A stretch of DNA of 64,000 bases from Oopsacas minuta (taxonomy: Eukaryota; Porifera; Hexactinellida; Lyssacinosida; Leucopsacidae). Location of the stretch: positions 1-64,000 of the forward strand of contig JAKMXF010000322.1 of NCBI GenBank assembly GCA_024704765.1, given 5' to 3'. The number at the start of each line of letters is the position of its first letter. Positions within the stretch are counted from its first letter, which is position 1. The notes beneath the pieces are model-generated. The model was not told the origin of the DNA and did not search any database. It saw only the letters and a program-made list of their open reading frames with translations. This document shows, piece after piece, positions 23,930 through 33,332 of the stretch. A program made the position numbers and the translations under genes.

Positions 23930-25144
23930 TTAGAATAAATCATAGAAATAATCTAATCCTTGTCCTAATTCCCACATTCCTATCCCTACAGATAATCTCT
24001 CTGCTAGACGAATCCTCGTCTGTATGGAGTTAAGACTTGGATATACTATTAGTCTAGGGTCTGTGGGGCTGTCTATCTGTATTATATGTTCTCCTGATTG
24101 CTCGTTCCATTCTATAGCAGGCTTAAGCTGTCTTAACTTATCAAGATACAGGTTACCGTCTAGAGGAACATGTCCCTGTCTAGAGAACTCGTTACCGAAT
24201 AGATTCACACCTATCAGGATCTTGTGTCTGAGCTCGTAATTAGGAGACAACTCATACACACACCCCTCTATCCAGGGGAGAGGGGAACTAGGTCCCGGTC
24301 TCTGTATAAGGGAGGGGTAGTCATACGTCATAATCAGGACAGAATCCAGTAGAGGATTAGTAGCAAGGAAGTGAGTAGAGTTATAAGGAGCAGGGTCTAT
24401 GGCCTCTGGATCTGGATTGGAGGGGGGTACTACCATACAGAGGTACAGATCCTTCTCCTCAAATCTATCCGACAGTATTTGTAAGAAGCCCATGAATTTA
24501 TAGAAATACTCAGATGGCATTTGTCTCCAGATCTCTAGCACAGCTCCGTGCATTTTGTAATGAGTGAGTAGATGAATGACGCCATCTACCATCTTATTCA
24601 TCCTATCTTCACTTCCATAAAAAGTGTCAAAATCATCAGCTGACCATCCGTCAAACAGGAACCTAGGAATAACCTTAAGGTCCGGATTAGACTTGTATAA
24701 TTTCCGTAACCATTTTTCTTTAATGTCATGTTTCCCTGATATATCTCCTGAAGGTGACAACTGGAACCAAACAGGAGATATATGTGTGAATTTATGACTG
24801 AAGGTTAGAGCTAGTTCGTAGCCTTTAGAATTCCAAGGAGTGACAAATACCAATGTCGTTTCCATGGATACGAATCGTATTTTAGCGTGCACATGAGAAT
24901 ATGTTTTATGATTACGTAACACGTCAGTATACTTGACATCCTCTCTAACCAAATTCCTATCTATCACAGTTGCATCCAGGGTAACAGGTGTATCAGCTGA
25001 TTTATCACATAGAGGGTCCCCGGGGGTACAGCTGTCCTTAGGGACAGGTTTCTTGCGGTCAGAGCGAGATAGAGTTTGATTGGTTAATGTAAGAAGAGAG
25101 GATAATAATAATAGCACAGCTAGGTAGCACCATAGAGACGCCAT
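23930..25144 (-). CDS. CHID1: Chitinase-domain-containing protein 1 (stabilin-interacting type)
   Basis: One intronless frame of 404 residues, close to the 393 of human CHID1. A signal peptide (LWCYLAVLLLLSSLL) is followed by a GH18 TIM barrel: YTDVLRNHKTYSHVHAKIRF, FVTPWNSKGYELA, FLFDGWSADDFDTFYGSEDR, the barrel strand HGAVLEIWRQ, and VLIMTYDYPS. The catalytic DxxDxDxE of true chitinases is not present; the equivalent strand reads DG-V-EIW, as in CHID1, which is a secreted/lysosomal lectin-like protein. The C-terminus GIGMWELGQGLDYFYDL is the family's signature end. It is encoded 66 bases upstream of eL30 on the same strand. Confidence 0.92.
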   Translation of the reverse strand: MASLWCYLAVLLLLSSLLTLTNQTLSRSDRKKPVPKDSCTPGDPLCDKSADTPVTLDATVIDRNLVREDVKYTDVLRNHKTYSHVHAKIRFVSMETTLVFVTPWNSKGYELALTFSHKFTHISPVWFQLSPSGDISGKHDIKEKWLRKLYKSNPDLKVIPRFLFDGWSADDFDTFYGSEDRMNKMVDGVIHLLTHYKMHGAVLEIWRQMPSEYFYKFMGFLQILSDRFEEKDLYLCMVVPPSNPDPEAIDPAPYNSTHFLATNPLLDSVLIMTYDYPSLIQRPGPSSPLPWIEGCVYELSPNYELRHKILIGVNLFGNEFSRQGHVPLDGNLYLDKLRQLKPAIEWNEQSGEHIIQIDSPTDPRLIVYPSLNSIQTRIRLAERLSVGIGMWELGQGLDYFYDLF

Positions 25145-25193
25145 GATATAAAAGGAATGCTAGAAATTTAATAGTTAAATATTCAAATAATAA

Positions 25194-26346
25194 TCAGAAA
25201 AACAACCGTTGAGCCTTCCTAAGCCTGGAGTTAGCCACCCTCCCAGGACCGAGCAGTAGAAAGGGGGATCTCTCTCCTGTGACGATACGATAAGCTTCTC
25301 TCAGGTGAGAGGGCAGGAGAGGGGGGTGGACAGGGTGAAAAGGGAGGGACGGCTGGATACGGGGCCGTTTGTGTCGTGGGGGTCTGAGGGCTGTGAGAGG
25401 AGAGGTGGATACAAGGGGAGGGAAGGAGTCCTGCTCAGATCCTGATACAGAGCTACGTTTCATAGGTCGTGACGTCATACCAGTAGAACCTATAACAAAC
25501 ATAATACATTAGTTAATAAGATTAAGTAACAGCTGACCTGATGAATCATGTTTAATGAGGTCACTCTGTGGGAAAGGAGATGACACCGGATCGAATATTC
25601 TAGAAAGAGATTGCTCTCTATCTCTACAGGATAGAGCTGTCTCTACTAATCTCCTGACAGCTTCATAGCAAAGATACCCGAGTACTTCTAGGAGTCTAGA
25701 GCTCCCTCTCTCCTCTATCAGAGGGAGGGATAGCCAGTCCCTGAGCTTCTGGGGTCTCCGGGTAAAGTTAACACTTCTACACTCTGTGAATTCTAAGTAT
25801 TCCTGTGTATTCATACACCTAGTTAGAATCTCATATCTCTGATATCTATACAGCAGTATATAAATCTAATTAGCTGATTAACAGCTGAGTAGCTAACCTA
25901 TCAGTGTTAATAGAGTCAAGACTCTCTTTATCCAGAAGGGAAGAGAAGTCTAGATTGGTGTCAGGTCCTATGGGGTCCATGAATGAGACAGTTAGAGAGT
26001 GTTTAGAGGTCCCACACCCTAACAGAGGATCCTCCATAGACTCCTCTGATACGGACTTATGAACTTGTTTAGCTAGCTTCTTGTAAGACACGTTACGGAG
26101 GACATGCTTCAGTCTATACCTGTCACCTCTCATAAGGAATAGTATGTACTCCAGAACCCTGTCTTCTGATTGGTTGAGGGACATACCGTGTGTGCATATA
26201 TGTGTTATGTCAGCACGAACCATGGATTCTATGAGACCGGCGGACTGCTTAGTAGCTCGTCTGCTATCCCCGCATGCATGCATGATAGCCTGTATCTCAG
26301 TTATAAATGACAAGGACTCCATAGCTAACAAATACCAATGCATCAT
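25194..26346 (-). CDS. SUPT3H: SAGA complex subunit SPT3 homologue
   Basis: Three exons: 26346-25900 or so, about 25805-25540, and 25494-25194. The N-terminal histone fold is visible as LSFITEIQAIMHACGDSRR followed by VLEYILFLMRGDRYRLKHVL. A second exon has EYLEFTECRSVNFTRRPQKL and RDWLSLPLIE, and the last encodes a second histone-fold-like helix set, LREAYRIVTGERSPF, matching the end of SUPT3H. SPT3 bridges SAGA to TATA-binding protein at promoters. The start could be 26322 (MESLSFITE), which aligns better with other SPT3 N-termini. Between the folds the protein is acidic and variable. Confidence 0.87.
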
Positions 26347-26418
26347 AACAGTAACTAACGTATATTTACACAGAAATAATCTATAATTGACACATTCAAT
26401 CTAACATGAATAATTCAG

Positions 26419-27542
26419 TTATTTTCTGTAATAGATCTGGGGGTTAGGAGCATAGTAGTTGTACGCGGGCTGGGGCCCGTAGTTCTGAGGGGGGTAAGGA
26501 GCACTGCTGGAGGTAACTACACAAACATAGTGATAACAATAACTTACATTCCTAATACAAATACTAGTTACCAGGGAATGCAGGAGTTTGTGAATGGAAG
26601 AGAGAGGAAGCAGAGCTGAGAGAAGGCGCTGATGCTTGAGCACCTGATACTTGGGGGTTAAATAACTGAGGGGGAGCATGCGTCTGTTGGTCTAATCCGT
26701 ACCCTTCCTGTATGCCAGGGGTAGGTAGTATGGCAGCTGGGAGCTGTCCTAGATTGCTGTACTGAGCTGTTGAAAGATTGGTGGATGTCTGAGGGGATAG
26801 AGCTCTTGTCTCTTCCTTCGATTCTAACAAAGAAATTATAACATATTATTAAGCCAGTACATGCCAACTACCTTGTGTGGTTGCTATGACAGGCTCCTCT
26901 TTCACCTTCTTTGTATCAGCTGTCTGGACAGGAAGGATAACTTCTTCCTCGATAGATTGGTCCTTAATACCAGAGGGTATCAGCTCTAGCACCCTGTTAA
27001 TCTCATCTCTGAGTCTAACCAGCTCGCTACGTAACTAAACAAAAGATTAAACATACCATGTGTCTTATTTCGTAACTATAGTTACCTGTGGAATGGGTAT
27101 ATCCTGTTTATCCAACTTTTTCTGAGATACAGACAGATGGAGCTTTGGAGTCAGCTGCTTAGCTAGATTGAACTCATCCTCTCCTCCCATAGTCACCCAA
27201 TCACCATCAGGGTCTTTGAACTTTAGAGTCATGGGATCACGCGGTGATATCTGTCCTGTAAACAGCTGTTGTACCATATATTGTAGGTCCTCCCATCCGT
27301 AATCCTCAGACACAGATCTAACCAACCAGATTATTACTAATATTATAATTATGACGTCATACTTACCTGCATCTAATCTCGTCTCTACATTCTATTTTTA
27401 GTAGCACATTCCCTTGACCCAGTGCGTTGCTAGGTGCAGACGTTAGAGCTTGTAAGGCTTGATATTGATTGGTTGGTTGTTGGGTGTTATTAGAGGAGTA
27501 AGGATTCTGGATCAGCTGATTGAACAAATCTCTGTCACTCAT
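26419..27542 (-). CDS. TFG: ER exit-site protein TFG (PB1 domain)
   Basis: Five short exons. After an N-terminal asparagine/glutamine-rich leader comes a PB1 domain (VLLKIECRDEIRC, then DYGWEDLQYMVQQLFTGQ, LKFKDPDGDWVTMGGEDEFN with the OPCA acidic loop, ending LHLSVSQKKL). A short coiled coil (LRSELVRLRDEINRVLELIP) and a proline/glutamine/tyrosine-rich tail follow, ending PAYNYYAPNPQIYYRK. This is the order in TFG, which oligomerises through PB1 and coiled coil and organises COPII carriers between the ER and ERGIC. SEC31, its functional partner, is also in this window. The leader before PB1 is longer than in vertebrate TFG. Confidence 0.88.
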
Positions 27543-27930
27543 TTATAGCTAGCTAACGAGCAAATACATTAATATAGTAACCGTTTTACCGCTAGGTATG
27601 TGCTCTAAGTATAGTGTACGCTGGTTATAAGAACACCCTTAGGAGATAGGAGTAGCAACACATGTTCTTATAACTGGTATAAATATACAGGAATATATGA
27701 GAACCGTTATCCAGTGGATGGTGCTTATAATCGGCATCCACAGTACTAATGATTATGTTATACACCCAATATCCATCCCTCTAACCGATTCTATAGCTAT
27801 ATATGATAGCTGTAAGTAAAGGCAAATCCTAACATAGCCAGTGAAGGATTCATTACTTCGAGACTGCTAACAAATTTAGTTCTGCGGTGACGCACAACTA
27901 TAGTATCATAGCTAATAGAAATTAAAGGAT
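27543..27930. other. Intergenic region holding a short foldback element
   Basis: No gene is visible between TFG and the acidic orphan. At 27624-27674 there is a 51-base element with perfect 12-base terminal inverted repeats (GTTATAAGAACA at 27624-27635 and TGTTCTTATAAC at 27663-27674). Related elements are described at 46611-46654. Confidence 0.7.
27624..27674. mobile_element. 51-bp MITE-like foldback element
   Basis: Perfect 12-bp terminal inverted repeats flank an interior containing CCCTTAGG and GGAGTAGC. The element at 46611-46654 read on the opposite strand carries the same ends and interior words (CGCTTAGGGGTAGCG), so the two are copies of one short dispersed family. No coding capacity is present; the mobile nature is inferred. 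Confidence 0.55.
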
Positions 27931-28807
27931 TTAGTCCTCAGGCATCAGATCCTTTGACCCAAACAGAGTGTCATACCCCGCCACCTCTATGATACACCAA
28001 TCCCTCTCAGTAGCCAGGAGGTGTTGGTCCAGGTCCTCTAGGGCGTCTAGCTCCTCCTTTGAGTACTTCTTCACCGGATATGAGGTGCTGACGGTTACTG
28101 TACTAGCGTGTACTGTCAATTCATTAGCGCTATCAGATATTACCTCTAGATCACTAGCCTGGATACGCGGTAATTTCCCTGACTCGAATAGGAGCAAACA
28201 TTCTGTGTGTACCTCAGAGATAGCGTTCTCAGAGATCGCTAGTTTCAAGACCCGTCCTCCTTTCCCTTTCAGGAGATAAGCCCCCTTCTCATTGTCCCCG
28301 TCTAGAGGGGCTTCTGGGGATTGGTGGATTAGTTCTACCTCTGTCCCCTCGATTATTGGCAGCTCCTCTTCTGAATCATCTCCCGTGCCCTCCCCCCCTG
28401 TAGAGTCATCATCATCACCCTAGTTACACAAATATATAAAAGGAATGTTACATATCATATCAATAAATACTTACATCTACCTGGTCTCCTGAGTGACTGT
28501 CATCAAATTCTTCCCCATCGACATTACTCTGTATCTTACCGCTACCATCCAAATCATCGGAATCTCCTTCTGACGCGTCCTCTAGGTCCACTTCGTCCAC
28601 GTCGTCCACTTCTGTCAATATACTATCGCCACTACTCACGAACCCCTCAACGTCTCGGGGCTCAGTGGAGTCAGGCTGTACTTCTTCTGACGGAGGGTCC
28701 AGTTTCTGTTTCTTCAGTCCTGCGTTTGTATCAGCTGGGTCTGAGGATACCTCATCTTGTGAGACACGTCTCTTTGTTTTAGTAGTCGGTTGCTGGGCAG
28801 ATGCCAT
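27931..28807 (-). CDS. Acidic protein of unknown function
   Basis: Two exons (28807 to about 28475 and about 28420 to 27931) encode about 275 residues. I do not recognise it. The first half is Asp/Glu/Ser-rich and begins with a basic patch (TKTKRRVSQDE, KKQKLD) typical of nuclear proteins; the acidic tract continues across the intron (EEELPIIEG). The second half is more ordered: AISENAISEVHTECLLLFES, then LTVHASTVTVSTSYPVKKYS, then LDALEDLDQHLLATERDWCI. Composition suggests a histone chaperone, chromatin or nucleolar factor, but that is only an inference. Codon use and intron size match the neighbours. Confidence 0.7.
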
Positions 28808-28910
28808 TGGTATGTACGAATATTAAATAATGCTAAAATATCTAATCGGTAATAATAAATAGCTTATGAAGTACTATATGGGTTGATTATAATTACATAC
28901 ACTTATAGCA

Positions 28911-31337
28911 TTATAAATGTACAGGTCTCTTCTTGCTACTCCACAAGGTGTCATGTATAGTAACTGCGTCTATTGAGGAGGAAATCCTCCTAGCGGGGAT
29001 TTCCTGGAACTCCTTAGACCCTGAATTGTACTTGTAAAGTTTAACCAACATCTCTGGGGTAACCTCACGGGGGCCGCAGCCCCCTATGCGTCTAGCACAC
29101 CCTGTCTCAGTGACGTAAGCGTATAGACCCCTGAATTTGCACCCTATAATATCCCTGAAGAGTATCAGGAAGTGATCGGATTGGCTCTCAGACAGATTAG
29201 ATAATATCTCCAATTTCTTAGCTATATTTGGGCCTCCTGCGAGGCATACGTCACTGATTGCATTCTTTACTATTTGCTTGTTTGATTTGTGTTTAGATAA
29301 GGCTGTCTCTGGTATAACCTTTGATTTTGTTACCTTACGGTCATGGTTACCAGCTTGTTGTATTGGTATGTTGTTGCCTTGTAGAGATTGCAAGGAATTT
29401 GAGCTACAAGATGGCGTAACGAATTTGACTCCATCAACTTGTGTTTTAAGGCCAGATTGCTTAGCACTATTCGTATGTCGAGCTGAATTCCTAGTTTCTA
29501 ACATTCTTAACATATTTTTTGCCTTCTCCGTTGCGAAGGGAGATTCTAACCTATTGACGTCATCCCCTGTGGTATAGAACGTAGGCGGCTTTTGGGCGAT
29601 TAGTTGAGTAGGGATGTGGTCAGATATCTTTACAATTCTTGGGTGTATAACTTGTTCTATAATTTCAGTAGAATTATCCTGTAATGTGTTAGGGATATGT
29701 ATACTAGCTTTTAATTGGTTAAATGCTGTATCATCTAATTTATCTATTGAGCTAATTCCCAGCTGATTACAGATATAATCTTCATAAGAGATATTCTGAT
29801 TGGTTGATACGTAAGAGAATGCCAACTGTCCCAGCTGTTGCCTGATGGCTTCATTATTAGGGGTACTAACGATAGCTTTTGATTGGTCAGTTTTCAGCCT
29901 CATGACCTCAGTTCTCAGTAATAAAGAGGCGGGGTTTTCTGGATATTTATTTCTTCTAGGAAATAAGTTCAAATGAATGACGCCATTCGTAATAATCTCT
30001 TGGTTAGCAACGCTTTCATTACTAGGAATGCTGCTATCAGAACTGTTAGAAATAGGAGACTGCTTGAGAGGAGACCAGGCCTCTTTAGTTCCAGTTCCAG
30101 TTCCAGTTCCAGTAGACACGTCACTCGTATCTGAAAATACATCACAATCACTAGTACCTGCTATAACAGCTGGAGGAGATAATACACCGCTAGGAATTAG
30201 GTCTTGAGTCCGTCTCAGGATATCAGTATTCTGACGAGATATACGGGACAGCTCAGGGTCGCTAGAGGACTTCACGGTACTTATAGCGGTACGGAGTCTA
30301 GACAGAGGTCTGCTTACTATTCTAGACATATTACTTCTTGGATACAGAGTAGGAGGATTGGAATGCTGAGAAACTAACAGGTTCTCAAATGAAGGTGTCA
30401 ATAAATTATCAGATGGTATCTTAGCAACAGAATCCATACTATGGAATCTACCAGCTGTCAGGAGATTAGGTGCATGAGGTGACCGACCAATGAGAGCTCC
30501 GTATAGAGTAGGTACATATACACTACATGAACTAGTCACCTCAAAACATAAGAACATAGAAGATAGTGATACCATAACATAGGGTAACATGATGGGATCA
30601 GAACAACGGACAATTCCCTGAGAACTCAAACAGAACTTCAATTGTGGAATCTGCATACACGCATTGGTTACCAGAGTACCATTATGGAATGCATCCTCTA
30701 GTTCTAGAATATCATTAGAATTAGCTGGGAACTTCCCATTAGATATCTGTACACACTGTGGTATATAATAATGTAATATTAACAGTAGGATAGTACCGTT
30801 ATAGAGGGATGAGGATATTGAGGTGACTATTGGTACAAGGGTAGCCAGATGTACCCTGTTCCTCAGTTTATCACAGACAGACTGTACCCATAACAACAGA
30901 CCGTCCTCTAGGCTATCCACACCCTGCATTACTCCAGTTATCTTATGTATCTTATTAACAATACATTCTATAGAAACCTGTGTGGTAGCGGATAGCAGCA
31001 TAATCCTCTCTATAAGGAATAGATGTTCATCTAGAGCAATGGGATCATTCCTAGATAACAATACCGTATCCATGGTACAACCTAATCTGTTTATAGCTAC
31101 TTCAAATGACGTCACCTGCTTAACAGATACAGATTGTATATGAGCTATAAGACAGAAGTACGGGTCACCTTTGGTGAGCCACCAGACCAATTCAGGCCTT
31201 ATTTTGAATGTGTATAAGTCTGTGTATGGATAAGATAGGACTTCTCTAGGGAAGGGAAATATTAAGTCATCATAGTAGGACTGTATCCAACTTATGGCAC
31301 AACGGAAACGTAGATTACGTAATGAGAATGCCATCAT
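28911..31337 (-). CDS. CAMSAP: CAMSAP/Patronin microtubule minus-end-binding protein
   Basis: One intronless frame of 808 residues. The C-terminal CKK domain is unmistakable: SDHFLILFRDIIGCKFRGLY, GPREVTPEMLVKLYKYNSGS, then IPARRISSSIDAVTIHDTLW ending KKRPVHL. The N-terminus matches the CAMSAP calponin-homology region (LEDGLLLWVQSVCDKLRNRV) with the preceding family-specific helices. Between them lies a long Ser/Thr/Asn-rich linker with a small TGTGTGTG run (about 30090-30115) encoded by a hexamer repeat. CAMSAPs cap and stabilise free microtubule minus ends through CKK. The protein is about half the length of vertebrate CAMSAPs and the coiled-coil/microtubule-binding middle is not obvious. 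Lack of any intron is striking. Confidence 0.93.
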   Translation of the reverse strand: MMAFSLRNLRFRCAISWIQSYYDDLIFPFPREVLSYPYTDLYTFKIRPELVWWLTKGDPYFCLIAHIQSVSVKQVTSFEVAINRLGCTMDTVLLSRNDPIALDEHLFLIERIMLLSATTQVSIECIVNKIHKITGVMQGVDSLEDGLLLWVQSVCDKLRNRVHLATLVPIVTSISSSLYNGTILLLILHYYIPQCVQISNGKFPANSNDILELEDAFHNGTLVTNACMQIPQLKFCLSSQGIVRCSDPIMLPYVMVSLSSMFLCFEVTSSCSVYVPTLYGALIGRSPHAPNLLTAGRFHSMDSVAKIPSDNLLTPSFENLLVSQHSNPPTLYPRSNMSRIVSRPLSRLRTAISTVKSSSDPELSRISRQNTDILRRTQDLIPSGVLSPPAVIAGTSDCDVFSDTSDVSTGTGTGTGTKEAWSPLKQSPISNSSDSSIPSNESVANQEIITNGVIHLNLFPRRNKYPENPASLLLRTEVMRLKTDQSKAIVSTPNNEAIRQQLGQLAFSYVSTNQNISYEDYICNQLGISSIDKLDDTAFNQLKASIHIPNTLQDNSTEIIEQVIHPRIVKISDHIPTQLIAQKPPTFYTTGDDVNRLESPFATEKAKNMLRMLETRNSARHTNSAKQSGLKTQVDGVKFVTPSCSSNSLQSLQGNNIPIQQAGNHDRKVTKSKVIPETALSKHKSNKQIVKNAISDVCLAGGPNIAKKLEILSNLSESQSDHFLILFRDIIGCKFRGLYAYVTETGCARRIGGCGPREVTPEMLVKLYKYNSGSKEFQEIPARRISSSIDAVTIHDTLWSSKKRPVHL

Positions 31338-31738
31338 ACTCTAATGGTAACTAAGGAGATGTGCTGATTATATAAAAGTTTGAACAATTACCCAGAGTGC
31401 GTATGGAACTAATTATTAAATAGAACATAAGACATAGTTCCATATAATCTCGTATTACAATAGTGTACAATAATTATTTGTTGTAACACGAATAGTACAA
31501 TAATTGCCTCATTAGAGACACAATAAATAAGTAACACCTCCCCTTACAAAGAGGAAATAGGATCAATAATTACAGTTTAGGAGGACTCTACAGCTGGGGG
31601 GTGGGACAGGGGTCTGAGGACTCCTAGTGCTAACAATACGATATGCCATGAGAACAATAGAGAGGTTATTTTGCGTATTATTCGTGTCAAAAGGTTAATC
31701 ACATGCAAATTCAGTGTCAAATAGGTTTCTTACTGGAA
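31338..31738. other. Intergenic region between CAMSAP and ALG8
   Basis: About 400 bases, AT-rich, with no open frame. A GTTACCATTAG motif lies just upstream of the CAMSAP start (about 31342-31352, minus-strand sense), the same word seen upstream of eL30. Otherwise I see nothing in it. Confidence 0.5.
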
Positions 31739-33214
31739 TCAACTTGTACACAATTGTATAGCAAATAAACATATCTTAAAATACACATAGAAATTACCTA
31801 CAGCACAATATAATGACGTCATCATAAGAGGAATGAATTGATACGTAGCTAGATAACCTCCGAAGATATCCAGACAGATTAATGGTAAGAGCCCCGACAG
31901 GTAACATAATTCTAACAGGGACAGCTGATTAGCCTTAGCAACGCATTTAGGTAGAAATATGTGACAAAAACTAATATTCAGGAGGAAGAGACATATCTTA
32001 ATAGGAATCTCTCTCAGCTGAATAACCAATGGGAAGAGAGAGAACACGCCTACAGCTGAGAGAAGAGTATAAATAGGAGTGAGAGAGGGATGCTCTATGG
32101 CTATAAGTGTGAATGGAATTATAACCAATAGAATAGCTTTCTCATGGACATGCCAACCGAAGAGAAAAGAAGAAAACCCACATAGTGTTAATGACGTCAC
32201 AAATCTAACGAATGGATTATCTACTCTATTAACTCGCATTCCTATCAGCATACCTGGTAACATAGAAACTAATGTGCATACCAGCGTTGCTAGGGGCGTG
32301 ACAGAGGGCAGGAATGTATGTGTACCGTCACCAACTAGTCCCCTGGTTAATGAAGAGTTAGAATTAGATATGAATAATTTGGATAGAATTATATCAGCTG
32401 TGTTGTAGAGAGCCCATGCGTTTGGCGCCCAATATGCATGTGTTAAACCTCTCCTGAATGGGAACAGTCTAGACAACAGCTGAGAGAGTTGTGAAATAAA
32501 TGGCAGCAGAGATACGAAGGATATAGATAGTACGGTCAGTGATAAAGCTATGAATCTAAGGGTTGCTATAGTTACTAAGGAATGTCTAGTATGTGAGGTA
32601 TACAAGCAATAATGAGTCAATAAGTATATGAAATAAGCAAACGCGAAGTAAACAAATATATGTTTAAAGAACAACAAGATAGTAAACAGGGCAGCTGCCG
32701 TAATGAACCATTCTCTCTTCATAGCAACCAGAGAGAATATAAGAATGCCAAACAGCATTCCATTATATTGGAAGTGTATATGATCTACAATTAGCAGACC
32801 AGAATTACACACAATTAACAGGGCTAGAGCAATACTACGGTGCTTAACTCTATCAGTTAATGTACTGACGTAATAATCTGTAGCTATAATTAGAATAAGA
32901 TCACTAGCAACCACTGATATCCTCTGGAATGTAACACAATTATCATTAGCATATTCATGATTATCTAGCCGCGTTATGTTAGGGTCTACCATGGTAGCAG
33001 GTTTGGAGAGAAGGAATTCAAAATAAGCGAATAGAGGGGGGTAATCTAGTGTCCATATAGAGTCATTATTATAGTACCATTCCTCTAAGGGGAGTGATGA
33101 CGTGATGGCTAACCAATTCCTGTGTACCTCAAAATCTGTAGAGTGGTAGGCAGGCATCAATAGGAGCTTTATACACGTTATAACTACACCAGTAGTTATT
33201 ACTGTAGAATACAT
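31739..33214 (-). CDS. ALG8: ALG8 alpha-1,3-glucosyltransferase of N-glycan precursor assembly
   Basis: A single intronless frame of 491 residues (human ALG8 is 526). The lumenal catalytic signature is near the N-terminus: YHSTDFEVHRNWLAITSSLP and WTLDYPPLFAYFEFLLS, characteristic of ALG6/ALG8. HFQYNGMLFG and the FGWHVHEKAIL motif are also present. About a dozen hydrophobic segments follow the family topology in the ER membrane. ALG8 adds the second glucose to the dolichol-linked oligosaccharide. ALG6 is the paralogue to exclude; the H-FQYNG and FHVHEK blocks together with WYYNN after LPLEE point to ALG8. Confidence 0.92.
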   Translation of the reverse strand: MYSTVITTGVVITCIKLLLMPAYHSTDFEVHRNWLAITSSLPLEEWYYNNDSIWTLDYPPLFAYFEFLLSKPATMVDPNITRLDNHEYANDNCVTFQRISVVASDLILIIATDYYVSTLTDRVKHRSIALALLIVCNSGLLIVDHIHFQYNGMLFGILIFSLVAMKREWFITAAALFTILLFFKHIFVYFAFAYFIYLLTHYCLYTSHTRHSLVTIATLRFIALSLTVLSISFVSLLPFISQLSQLLSRLFPFRRGLTHAYWAPNAWALYNTADIILSKLFISNSNSSLTRGLVGDGTHTFLPSVTPLATLVCTLVSMLPGMLIGMRVNRVDNPFVRFVTSLTLCGFSSFLFGWHVHEKAILLVIIPFTLIAIEHPSLTPIYTLLSAVGVFSLFPLVIQLREIPIKICLFLLNISFCHIFLPKCVAKANQLSLLELCYLSGLLPLICLDIFGGYLATYQFIPLMMTSLYCAVGNFYVYFKICLFAIQLCTS

Positions 33215-33332
33215 GCTAATCAGTAGTAATGAGATAATTCATTGAAGTTATATATACAGATATAAGCTTAAAAAGCGAATAGAAGTGACAAATGTGAATA
33301 AAACTAGGAGAGGGATTGGAGGAATGGTTGGG

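Noticed and set aside
27543-27930. Possible tRNA or small RNA in the TFG upstream gap
   Set aside because: The inverted repeats form a simple foldback with 12-bp arms and not a cloverleaf, and I found no A-box or B-box sequence.
29278-30207. Plus-strand frames opposite CAMSAP
   Set aside because: They overlap a well-supported 808-residue frame on the other strand and show no recognisable domain.
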